DNA from: an uncultured Prevotella sp.
GTDB taxonomy: Bacteria > Bacteroidota > Bacteroidia > Bacteroidales > Bacteroidaceae
Direction: 5' to 3'
Length of the DNA: 22,508 bases
Assembly: GCA_902477645.1 (NCBI GenBank)
Contig: CABSIA010000032.1
Coordinates: 1-22,508 of the forward strand
The notes below the pieces were generated by a model, which saw only the letters and a list, made by a program, of their open reading frames with translations, was not told the origin of the DNA and searched no databases. Position 1 is the first letter of the stretch. Every line of letters begins with the position of its first letter. This document shows, piece after piece, positions 15,430 through 22,473 of this stretch. The translations under genes and the position numbers were made by a program.

Positions 15430-16104
15430 ATGATAGACATAAAAGACATTACAAAGAGCTTCGGCTCGCTGCCGGTGCTAAAAGGCATAGACCTGCACAT
15501 AGGCAAGGGCGAGATAGTGAGTATCGTTGGCCCGAGCGGTGCGGGCAAGACAACTTTGCTACAGATAATCGGCACTCTTGACAAGCCCGACACTGGAAGC
15601 ATCATCGTTGACGGCACCGACATCGGTAAACTGTCGAAGGCTAAACTCAGCGACTTCCGCAACCAGCACTTGGGCTTTGTATTCCAGTTCCATCAGCTGT
15701 TGCCAGAGTTTACGGCTCTCGAGAACATAATGATTCCTGCCTTCATTGCAGGCAAAGGCCAGAAAGAGGCTAAGGAAAGAGCTATGGAGCTGCTCACTTT
15801 CATGGGACTGCAAGACAGGGCGTCGCATAAGCCCAATGAGCTTTCGGGCGGTGAGAAACAGCGTGTGGCCGTGGCAAGGGCACTGGTAAACAATCCTTCA
15901 GTGATACTCGCTGATGAGCCGTCGGGAAGTCTCGACTCGAAGAACAAGGCAGAGCTGCATCAGCTGTTCTTCGACCTGAGAGATAAATTCGGACAGACGT
16001 TCGTCATCGTCACCCACGATGAGACACTGGCGACTACTACAGACCGCACCATCCACATGAAGGATGGAAAAATCATGGAAGACACATATGAGGCAACTCT
16101 GTAG
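15430..16104 (+). CDS. lolD: ABC transporter ATP-binding protein, LolD-like
   Basis: A 224-residue ATPase subunit of the LolD/MacB/FtsE-like group. It shows Walker A GPSGAGKT (34-41), the Q-loop region VFQFHQLLPEFTALEN, the signature LSGGEKQRVAVARAL (138-152), Walker B VILADEPSGSLDSK (158-171, Glu163 catalytic) and the switch histidine in VTHDE. The LLPEFTALEN stretch and the length fit lipoprotein-releasing LolD, which works with LolC/E permeases to release lipoproteins from the inner membrane. No permease gene is adjacent, so the partner is elsewhere and the exact function is an inference. Its TAG stop is supplied by a REP-like repeat, and repeat composites lie on both sides. Confidence 0.85.
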   Translation: MIDIKDITKSFGSLPVLKGIDLHIGKGEIVSIVGPSGAGKTTLLQIIGTLDKPDTGSIIVDGTDIGKLSKAKLSDFRNQHLGFVFQFHQLLPEFTALENIMIPAFIAGKGQKEAKERAMELLTFMGLQDRASHKPNELSGGEKQRVAVARALVNNPSVILADEPSGSLDSKNKAELHQLFFDLRDKFGQTFVIVTHDETLATTTDRTIHMKDGKIMEDTYEATL

Positions 16105-16124
16105 AGCCGTTACATGTAACGGCC
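16101..16124 (+). repeat. REP-like palindrome (GTAG-headed), copy 3
   Basis: GTAGA followed by GCCGTTACATGTAACGGCC, identical over 24 bases to 15289-15312. The lolD stop codon (16102-16104) is the TAG of the GTAG. Confidence 0.8.
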
Positions 16125-16145
16125 GCAAGCAATAAACGTAAACAA

Positions 16146-16162
16146 TGCGTCCTGAAGGGGCA
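16146..16162 (+). repeat. GCGCCCTGTAAGGGC-type unit, variant
   Basis: TGCGTCCTGAAGGGGCA is a variant of the unit at 15391-15407. As upstream of lolD, it follows a GTAG palindrome on the same strand. The remainder of the gap to 16261 shows no promoter box. Confidence 0.65.
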
Positions 16163-16261
16163 ACAAGCGCATAGCTCTGGATATAGGAGCATCACCTATC
16201 CGTTGCCTGCTACGGATATTAATATCGCCTCTACATATTATTCATAAAAAACAAAATAAAA

Positions 16262-17134
16262 ATGACAGAACTGAAATTAGGCGACTACAACAAGCTGAAA
16301 GTGGTAAAAGAGGCGAAAAGACCCAATCCGCACGCCTTCAACAACGAAGAGACTTTCGGCATATTCCTCGACGGCGGACGCGAGGGCGACATTCTGATGC
16401 CGAAAAGATATGTACCAGAGGGCACAAAGACGGGCGACGTGATAGAGTGTTTCCTCTATCTTGACCAAGACGAGCGTCTCATTGCGACAACCGAGACCCC
16501 GATTGCAAAGGTTGGCGAGTTTGCATTCCTCGACTGCTCATGGGTAAACGAATACGGAGCATTCCTAAACTGGGGACTCATGAAAGACGTGTTCTGCCCG
16601 TTCCGCGAGCAGAAAAAGAAGATGGAAATGGGCAACAGCTACATCGTTCACATACACCTCGACGAGGACTCTTACCGCATTGTGGCCTCGGCCAAGATTG
16701 AGAAGTTCTTTGCTGAGGACACTCCCGAATATCAGCACGGACAGCCCGTGGAGATTATGATATGGCAGAAGACCGACCTCGGCTTCAAGGTCATCATCGA
16801 GAACAGATATCCGGGACTGATCTATAAGGACCAGATTTTCAGGCATGTCACAACGGGCGACAAGATGACGGCATATATCGACAACGTGCGCCCCGACGGA
16901 AAAATTGACGTGACGCTACAGCCAACAGGCCGCAGGCTGACAGCCGACTTCGCCGAGACACTGCTCGAATATCTTCACGACAACAACGGTTTCTGCCCGC
17001 TCGGCGACAAAAGCGATGCCGAGGATATAAAACACACGTTCCAAGTAAGCAAAAAGACGTTTAAGAAAGCCGTCGGCGATCTGTACAAACGCCGTCTGAT
17101 AACAATATCTCCAAATGGATTAAGGCTGGTGTGA
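16262..17134 (+). CDS. cvfB: CvfB-like S1-domain RNA-binding protein
   Basis: A 290-residue cytoplasmic protein resembling CvfB/YitL: consecutive S1-type OB domains and a C-terminal winged helix. Visible are an N-terminal S1-like segment (about 1-60, with GIFLDGG and ILMPKRYVPEGTKTGDVIE), a second S1 (about 65-130, with FAFLDCSWVNEYGAFLNWGL), a third (about 145-215, ending GKIDVTLQP), and the winged-helix end (about 225-290, GFCPLGDKSDAEDIKHTFQV, then SKKTFKKAVGDLYKRRLI). CvfB proteins bind RNA and affect virulence-gene expression in Staphylococcus; the role here is not known. It is ended by a bidirectional terminator and convergent with asnS. Confidence 0.87.
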   Translation: MTELKLGDYNKLKVVKEAKRPNPHAFNNEETFGIFLDGGREGDILMPKRYVPEGTKTGDVIECFLYLDQDERLIATTETPIAKVGEFAFLDCSWVNEYGAFLNWGLMKDVFCPFREQKKKMEMGNSYIVHIHLDEDSYRIVASAKIEKFFAEDTPEYQHGQPVEIMIWQKTDLGFKVIIENRYPGLIYKDQIFRHVTTGDKMTAYIDNVRPDGKIDVTLQPTGRRLTADFAETLLEYLHDNNGFCPLGDKSDAEDIKHTFQVSKKTFKKAVGDLYKRRLITISPNGLRLV

Positions 17135-17137
17135 AAA

Positions 17138-17178
17138 AAGCCCTGGGAATTCCACACAAACAGGAATTTCCAGGGCTT
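17138..17178. terminator. Bidirectional terminator, cvfB/asnS
   Basis: A 16-bp stem aagccctgggaattcc against its complement with one mismatch, 9-nt loop. Minus-strand reading gives a run of six T after the stem (ending asnS); plus-strand reading gives ttacgctttt (ending the cvfB-like gene). Confidence 0.9.
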
Positions 17179-17196
17179 ACGCTTTTATTCTACCTA

Positions 17197-18591
17197 TTAG
17201 AACTCAGCAGTCTTCGGTGTTCTCGGGAACGGTATCACATCACGGATATTCTGCATGCCCGTCACGAAAAGTATCAGTCGCTCGAAGCCAAGGCCGAAAC
17301 CGCCATGAGGACAGCTTCCATACTTGCGTGTATCAAGATACCACCACATATCCTTCATCGGTATGTTGCGTCGCTCAACCTCGCCCATCAGCTTCTCGTA
17401 GCTCTCCTCGCGGACAGAGCCGCCTATAATCTCGCCTATCTGCGGGAACAGCACGTCGGTGCCCTGAACGGTTTTCCCGTCCTCGTTTATCTTCATATAG
17501 AAAGCCTTGATATCTTTCGGGTAGTCACACATGATGACAGGCTTCTTGAAATGATGCTCAACAAGATAGCGCTCGTGCTCGCTGGCAAGATCCATACCCC
17601 ACGAAACAGGGAACTCGAACTTTTGTCCGTTGGCGACAGCCTCCTCCAATATCTTGATACCCTCTGTATAAGGCAGACGCACGAAGTCGTTCTCGAGTAC
17701 GCTGTTCAGACGCCCGATGAGTGTCTTGTCTATCATCTTGTTCAGGAACTGCAGGTCGTCCTGACAGTTGTCCAAAGCCCACTTTACGCAATAGCGGATG
17801 AAATCCTCCTCAAGGTCCATGAGATCGTTCTTGTCGATGAAGGCAACCTCAGGCTCTATCATCCAGAACTCGGCGAGGTGGCGGGGAGTATTCGAGTTCT
17901 CTGCACGGAAGGTAGGACCGAAAGTGTAAATCTGTCCCAACGCTGTGGCGCCAAGCTCACCCTCGAGCTGTCCTGAGACTGTGAGCGATGTCATCTTGCC
18001 GAAGAAGTCATCGTCGTATTTTATCTTGCCGTCCTCATCTTTCTCCAGATTGTAGAGGTTCTTGGTTGTCACCTGGAACATCTCCCCTGCACCCTCACAG
18101 TCGCTTGCCGTTATGATAGGTGTGTGGAAATAGAAGAAGCCGTGGTCGTGGAAATACTTGTGTATGGCAATAGCCATGTTGTGCCGGATGCGCATAACGG
18201 CTCCGAAAGTATTAGTACGCAGACGCATGTGCGCATGCTGACGCATATACTCGAAGCTCTGGCCTTTTTTCTGCATGGGATAGTCGCTGCCGCAGAGACC
18301 GTAGATTTCTATCTCCTTGCACTGTATCTCGACAGCCTGTCCCTGTCCCTGACTCTCAACAAGCTCGCCGACAGCACTGATACAGGCACCTGTAGTTATC
18401 TGCTTCAGCATATTCTCATCGACCGTTGACGGGTCGACTACTATCTGCACGTTATTAATAGTAGAACCGTCGTTGAGGGCGATAAAGTCGACCGCTTTGC
18501 TACTGCGATGGGTCCTTACCCATCCCTTTACATTCACGATTGTGCCGAAGTCTCTTGACTTGAGCACATCGACAACCTTAGTTCTTTTCAT
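17197..18591 (-). CDS. asnS: Asparaginyl-tRNA synthetase
   Basis: Cytoplasmic class IIb synthetase, 464 residues, charging tRNA-Asn. An N-terminal OB-fold anticodon-binding domain (about residues 12-100, GTIVNVKGWVRTHRSSKAVDF) is followed by the catalytic domain with FFYFHTPIITASDCEGAGEMF, the motif 2 loop FGPTFRAENSNTPRHLAEFWM, and motif 3 GGFGLGFERLILFVTG near the C terminus. The frame is open to an ATG at 18639, but the extra 16 residues (MLICPLVNLSTRQLKK) come from the heptad repeat, so the start at 18591 (MKRTKVVDVL) is chosen. It is last in the purB-rluB-asnS order. No promoter box was found just upstream, so it may be read through from rluB. Confidence 0.95.
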   Translation of the reverse strand: MKRTKVVDVLKSRDFGTIVNVKGWVRTHRSSKAVDFIALNDGSTINNVQIVVDPSTVDENMLKQITTGACISAVGELVESQGQGQAVEIQCKEIEIYGLCGSDYPMQKKGQSFEYMRQHAHMRLRTNTFGAVMRIRHNMAIAIHKYFHDHGFFYFHTPIITASDCEGAGEMFQVTTKNLYNLEKDEDGKIKYDDDFFGKMTSLTVSGQLEGELGATALGQIYTFGPTFRAENSNTPRHLAEFWMIEPEVAFIDKNDLMDLEEDFIRYCVKWALDNCQDDLQFLNKMIDKTLIGRLNSVLENDFVRLPYTEGIKILEEAVANGQKFEFPVSWGMDLASEHERYLVEHHFKKPVIMCDYPKDIKAFYMKINEDGKTVQGTDVLFPQIGEIIGGSVREESYEKLMGEVERRNIPMKDMWWYLDTRKYGSCPHGGFGLGFERLILFVTGMQNIRDVIPFPRTPKTAEF

Positions 18592-18598
18592 TTTTTTA

Positions 18599-18658
18599 AG
18601 TTGACGAGTTGACAAGTTAACGAGTGGACAAATTAACAAATTTACATGTTGCTTGTCT
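18599..18658 (+). repeat. TTGACAAGT-type heptad repeat upstream of asnS
   Basis: Units such as ttgacgag, ttgacaag, ttaacgag and tggacaaatt follow each other directly upstream of asnS. They explain the spurious N-terminal extension of asnS. Confidence 0.65.
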
Positions 18659-18701
18659 CACTTATCGCTTGCCGGTTTATTAAACAATTATATTATTATC
18701 T

Positions 18702-18762
18702 AAGTTGACGAGCAGACAAGCAATCAGTCTACTTGTCCACTCGCCAACTTGTTAACTTATTT
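18702..18762. repeat. Heptad repeat hairpin at rluB 3' end
   Basis: Arms aagttgacgagcagacaag (18703-18721) and cttgtccactcgccaactt pair at 16 of 19 positions around a loop of about 10 bases. The repeat runs on to the rluB stop codon (18761-18763). It could act as a weak terminator. Confidence 0.6.
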
Positions 18763-20176
18763 ACTCAAACGCGCCCATGCGGAGCATGTCCACTTCCTGC
18801 TCGGTGAGGAACCGCCAGTCGCCACGTCGCAGGTTCTTCTTTGTAAGTCCTGCAAACTGCACACGGTCGAGCTTGGTAACACGGTATCCGAGATGCTCAA
18901 AGATACGGCGGACGATGCGGTTCTTGCCGCTGTGTATCTCAATACCTACCTGACTCTTGTCGTGCTCATCGGCATACTCAATGGCGTCTGCGTGTATCTC
19001 ACCGTCCTCAAGCTCTATGCCCGAAGCAATCTGCTGCATGTCATGCATGGTGACATTCTTGTCGAGATATACGTGGTAAACCTTCTTTTTCAGGAACTTA
19101 GGATGTGTGAGCTTGCTTGCCAGCTCGCCATCGTTGGTAAGCAGAAGCACACCTGTAGTGTTGCGGTCGAGGCGGCCTACAGGATAGATGCGCTCCGGGC
19201 AAACATCCTTAACGAGATCCATAACCGTCTTGCGTTGCTGCGGATCATCGCTTGTTGTCACATAGTCCTTTGGTTTGTTGAGCAGCACATAAACCTTCTT
19301 CTCGAGTGTTATAGGCTGGTCGTGAAACCTCACCTCGTCAGTGCGGGCAACCTTTGTTCCCAACTCTGTAACAACCTGTCCGTTAACAGTAACGACACCT
19401 GCCTGTATGAAATCATCAGCCTCACGGCGTGAGCATACACCGGCATTGGCAAGGTACTTGTTCAGACGTATAGGCTCATTCGGGTCTATATGTGTCTCCT
19501 TATATTCTATTCGCTTTTTCAAGCTGTATTTTGCATTTGGGTCATAACCAGGAGTGCGCTGCTGGCCATAGCCTCCACGAGGCTGATACCCGCCCTGACG
19601 AGGCTGTCCATATCCGCCTTGGCGTGGCTGTCCGTAACCTCCCTGACGAGACTGTCCATATCCGCCCTGACGGGGCTGATAACCACCTTGGCGGGACTGA
19701 TAACCACCCTCCTGATCATTGTTGTAACGCGGCTGATAGCCACCTGTGCGCGGACGCTGCTGATAACCGCCCTGACGGGGCTGATAACCGCCTTGGCGGG
19801 GCTGATAACCGCCCTCCTGATCATTGTTGTAACGCGGCTGATAGCCACCTGTGCGCGGACGCTGCTGATAACCGCCCTGACGGGGCTGATAACCGCCTTG
19901 ACGGGGCTGATAACCGCTCTGACGAGGCTGATAGCCGCCTGTGCGCTGTTGGCTCTGCAGAGTAGCGCCGAAGCCCTCGGGACGGAAACCTCCCTCCCCG
20001 TCTGTTCTGCCCGCCCCAGCGGGGTATGCGCGCTGAGTATGAATACGCGGACGCTGTGGTCTGTTTCCTGCACGATAATCTCTCTGATAACCAACTGGTT
20101 TGTAGCCATCACGGCTGTTGTTTTCTCCCTGCTGCGCAGAGTAGTCTTGCGACTTGTTTTCCATTTCTGAATCCAT
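18761..20176 (-). CDS. rluB: Pseudouridine synthase RsuA/RluB family with long repetitive tail
   Basis: A 471-residue rRNA pseudouridine synthase; RluB modifies 23S rRNA near position 2605 in E. coli, but the target here is assigned only by family. The conserved part is an S4 RNA-binding domain (about 236-283, IRLNKYLANAGVCSRREADD) and the synthase domain (about 290-465) with the catalytic Asp337 in VGRLDRNTTG. Ahead of these lies a roughly 235-residue extension rich in Gly, Tyr, Gln and Arg, with repeats of GGYQPRQ and GGYGQPRQ (about 80-209), unlike E. coli RluB (about 290 residues). Long N-terminal tails are known in Bacteroidetes members. A second Met (20164) could also be the start. Located between purB and asnS. 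Confidence 0.9.
   Translation of the reverse strand: MDSEMENKSQDYSAQQGENNSRDGYKPVGYQRDYRAGNRPQRPRIHTQRAYPAGAGRTDGEGGFRPEGFGATLQSQQRTGGYQPRQSGYQPRQGGYQPRQGGYQQRPRTGGYQPRYNNDQEGGYQPRQGGYQPRQGGYQQRPRTGGYQPRYNNDQEGGYQSRQGGYQPRQGGYGQSRQGGYGQPRQGGYGQPRQGGYQPRGGYGQQRTPGYDPNAKYSLKKRIEYKETHIDPNEPIRLNKYLANAGVCSRREADDFIQAGVVTVNGQVVTELGTKVARTDEVRFHDQPITLEKKVYVLLNKPKDYVTTSDDPQQRKTVMDLVKDVCPERIYPVGRLDRNTTGVLLLTNDGELASKLTHPKFLKKKVYHVYLDKNVTMHDMQQIASGIELEDGEIHADAIEYADEHDKSQVGIEIHSGKNRIVRRIFEHLGYRVTKLDRVQFAGLTKKNLRRGDWRFLTEQEVDMLRMGAFE
19550..19939 (-). repeat. In-frame tandem repeats in rluB
   Basis: The basic unit is 21 bases (GGYQPRQ). A higher-order block of 105 bases (35 codons, GGYQQRPRT, GGYQPRYNNDQE, GGYQPRQ twice) occurs twice in succession with nearly identical DNA: for example ccctcctga recurs at 19707 and 19812. 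Changes by unit number would keep the frame, so length variation between strains is likely. Confidence 0.9.
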
Positions 20177-20288
20177 AGTTATACTATTAGTTTTGTTATA
20201 GCCTCACGGCTGTGGGTTAGTATGAATTTATTATATCCTGACAGAGCATCCGACTTTAACCCAAAGGCACGATGCCTGCAACATTAAA

Positions 20289-21635
20289 TTATATTCCCGT
20301 ATAGTTGCTTGGTGTGATTGCCATAATCTCAGCTTTCACACTGTCGCTTACGTCAAGTGTCTTTATAAACTCGTGTATTGTCTCTTCCGTCATCCTGGCA
20401 TTGGTGCGCGTCAGAGCTTTCAGTGCCTCGTATGGATGCGGATATGCCTCACGGCGCAGAATGGTCTGAATGGCCTCAGCCACCACGGCCCAAGTCTCAT
20501 CGAGGTCTTGCTGCAGTTTCTCCTCGTTCAGAATCAGCTTGCGCAGGCCTTTCAACGTGCTCTGTATGGCGATGATGCTGTGACCGAGAGGCACGCCGAC
20601 ATTACGCAAAACGGTAGAGTCTGTAAGGTCACGCTGCAGACGGCTGACAGGAAGTTTCTGGGCCAGGAACTGCAGAATGGCATTGGCTATGCCGAGGTTG
20701 CCCTCGCTGTTCTCGTAATCGATAGGGTTCACCTTGTGCGGCATGGCGCTCGAGCCTACCTCGCCAGCCTTAATCTTCTGCTTGAAATACTCCATAGAGA
20801 TATACATCCAGAAGTCACGATCGAGGTCTATGATGATGGTGTTGATACGGCGGATGGCGTCAAACACGCTGCCTAAATGGTCGTAGTTACTTATCTGTGT
20901 GGTATACTGCTCACGCTCCAAGCCAAGCTTCTCACTTACGAACTTGTTGCCAAAAGCCTTCCAGTCGTACTGCGGATATGCCACATGGTGGGCATTGTAG
21001 TTTCCTGTGGCTCCGCCAAACTTTGCTGTCATCTTGCAAGCTTTCAGCGACTCAAGCTGTTCTGTAAGGCGGTACACGAACACCATAATCTCCTTGCCCA
21101 AACGAGTCGGCGACGCAGGCTGCCCGTGGGTCTTGGCAAGCATCGGCACGTCTTTCCACTCCTCGGCATAATCACGGAGCTGCTGTATAAGCTCCTCTAC
21201 CTGCGGAACGAATACGTTGCCGAGAGCCTCCTTTATAGACAAAGGCACACTGGTGTTGTTGATATCCTGAGAGGTGAGGCCAAAATGTATAAACTCCTTA
21301 TAGGCATCGAGATTGCCTATCCTGTCGAATTCCTCTTTTATAAAATACTCCACAGCCTTGACATCGTGGTTTGTAACCTTCTCTATGTCCTTAACACGCT
21401 GCGCCGATGTCTCATCGAACTTGCGGTAAATGTCGCGGAGTCTCTCAAAGAGATTTTTGTCAAACAAAGCCAGCTGCGGCAACGGCAACTCGCAAAGGGT
21501 AATGAAATATTCAATTTCCACGCGCACACGGTAACGTATCAGCGCATACTCTGAAAAATATCCTGCCAATGGCTCAGTCTTGCCTCTATAGCGCCCATCT
21601 ATCGGTGAGATGGCGGTCAACAAATCGAGATTCAT
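20289..21635 (-). CDS. purB: Adenylosuccinate lyase
   Basis: A 448-residue cytoplasmic enzyme of the fumarase/aspartase superfamily that cleaves SAICAR and adenylosuccinate in purine synthesis. The N-terminal AISPIDGRYRGKT is typical of the E. coli-like PurB group. The superfamily signature GSSAMPHKVNPIDYENSEGN (294-313) holds the catalytic Ser295, and His170 in AKTHGQPASPTRLGKE is the acid. Length fits the family (about 455). A -7 box lies 37 bases upstream. The gap of 112 bases to rluB contains no clear terminator or promoter box, so the two may be cotranscribed. Confidence 0.96.
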   Translation of the reverse strand: MNLDLLTAISPIDGRYRGKTEPLAGYFSEYALIRYRVRVEIEYFITLCELPLPQLALFDKNLFERLRDIYRKFDETSAQRVKDIEKVTNHDVKAVEYFIKEEFDRIGNLDAYKEFIHFGLTSQDINNTSVPLSIKEALGNVFVPQVEELIQQLRDYAEEWKDVPMLAKTHGQPASPTRLGKEIMVFVYRLTEQLESLKACKMTAKFGGATGNYNAHHVAYPQYDWKAFGNKFVSEKLGLEREQYTTQISNYDHLGSVFDAIRRINTIIIDLDRDFWMYISMEYFKQKIKAGEVGSSAMPHKVNPIDYENSEGNLGIANAILQFLAQKLPVSRLQRDLTDSTVLRNVGVPLGHSIIAIQSTLKGLRKLILNEEKLQQDLDETWAVVAEAIQTILRREAYPHPYEALKALTRTNARMTEETIHEFIKTLDVSDSVKAEIMAITPSNYTGI

Positions 21636-21671
21636 AATTTCAATATATATTCTTTCGTATTAATACGGCGG

Positions 21672-21679
21672 CAAAGGTA
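21672..21679 (-). promoter_or_regulatory. Probable purB -7 box
   Basis: TACCTTTG on the minus strand fits TAnnTTTG, 37 bases before the start codon. No -33 TTTG is seen. Confidence 0.55.
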
Positions 21680-21742
21680 ATCATTTTATATGAGATAAAG
21701 GAATTATAAACCCAAAAATATCCTAAAATACTGGAGAAAGCA

Positions 21743-21773
21743 AAAGACCATAGCCTCATCAACTACGGTCTTT
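21743..21773 (-). terminator. Terminator of tRNA-Val
   Basis: Arms aaagaccatag and ctacggtcttt pair with one mismatch around a 9-nt loop; on the minus strand the stem ends in TTTT. It begins 4 bases after the tRNA 3' end. Confidence 0.7.
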
Positions 21774-21776
21774 GTG

Positions 21777-21851
21777 TGGGCGTTGACGGATTCGAACCGC
21801 CGACCCTCTGCTTGTAAGGCAGATGCTCTAAACCAGCTGAGCTAAACGCCC
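21777..21851 (-). tRNA. tRNA-Val (anticodon TAC)
   Basis: On the minus strand the acceptor arms gggcgtt / aacgccc pair, discriminator A at 21777. The anticodon loop ttacaag gives TAC, and the T loop ttcgaat is intact. Length 75 without CCA, which is not encoded. Confidence 0.97.
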
Positions 21852-21870
21852 TTGTTCTTGTTTGCGGTTG

Positions 21871-21878
21871 CAAAGGTA
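21871..21878 (-). promoter_or_regulatory. Probable -7 box of tRNA-Val
   Basis: TACCTTTG on the minus strand, 19 bases before the tRNA 5' end, the same octamer as before tRNA-Leu and purB. Confidence 0.6.
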
Positions 21879-22009
21879 CAAACTTTTTTTTATCCCACCA
21901 AGAAAAGCCACAGATATTTTACAATTTTTAACAACTATAACGTACGCAAGGATAAATACTCACGCATGTTTAAATTTGCATAGACACTGAGGCACGGAGT
22001 TTTTTTAAT

Positions 22010-22051
22010 GCAACATTACAGAATCCGCCTTAAAGCAGATTGTAATATTGC
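22010..22051. repeat. Hairpin with 11-bp stem
   Basis: gcaacattaca (22010-22020) pairs with tgtaatattgc (22041-22051) with one mismatch around a 20-nt loop. No T run follows on the plus strand. Confidence 0.5.
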
Positions 22052-22074
22052 ACTCAAAATGCGCCTGTTTGGGT

Positions 22075-22140
22075 AAAAAAAATGCAGCCGCTTGCAAAGG
22101 CCAACGCAACCGCTTGCATGCGCCATCGTAAGCGGCTGCA
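22075..22140 (-). terminator. Terminator-like hairpin with tandem 22-mer in loop
   Basis: Perfect 11-bp stem tgcagccgctt / aagcggctgca. On the minus strand it is followed at once by eight T residues (22075-22082). The left arm and loop are made of two 22-base near-repeats (22084-22105 and 22106-22127, 17 of 22 identical). It would end a leftward transcript entering from the right of the window. Confidence 0.65.
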
Positions 22141-22242
22141 GCGGCACATACAAGCAAGGCTTTTTTTAGCATGGTTTTAATGACACAAAACTATTTTTGC
22201 GGGGTCTGCGGATTTTGCGGTTTTATCTCAAATAAAGAAATC

Positions 22243-22299
22243 TATCCCCACCGATTTTCTACTGAGCCAACATGGTTCAGTAGAAAAATACTGGGGATA
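22243..22299. repeat. Long imperfect inverted repeat (57 nt)
   Basis: Stems tatcccca/tggggata (8 bp) and ttttctactga/tcagtagaaaa (11 bp) are separated by a symmetric 4-by-4 internal loop, and the 11-nt apical part gccaacatggt can close further. It could be a miniature element or a folded RNA; no flanking target duplication is clear. Confidence 0.7.
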
Positions 22300-22376
22300 A
22301 GAATATTTTGTAAAGAAATATTTTGCCATATAGTTATACAGGTCATAAAGCTTGTCAAGTATTTAAGCTCAAGCAG

Positions 22377-22473
22377 TGCGCCCCGAAGGGGCAACGAGCA
22401 CTTAGCCCAGGGCAGAGCGAAGCGGCACCCTGGGTTCGCAATTAAGGTGTGAGAAATGCGCCCTGTAAGGGCA
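22377..22473 (+). repeat. Composite BIME-like intergenic repeat
   Basis: Order: TGCGCCCCGAAGGGGCA (22377-22393), gcccaggg ... accctgggt hairpin (22405-22435), TGCGCCCTGTAAGGGCA (22457-22473). The same units flank lolD, where they are less complete. Confidence 0.75.

Noticed and set aside
19550..19939. CRISPR-like appearance of the rluB repeat block
   Set aside because: Units are 21 and 105 bases, in frame, with no unique spacers and inside a gene.
19490..20170. Plus-strand open frames with Leu/Thr/Ile or Asp/Asn/His repeats opposite rluB
   Set aside because: They are mirror translations of the in-frame GGYQPRQ repeats of rluB; the long open frames result from the repeat's base composition.
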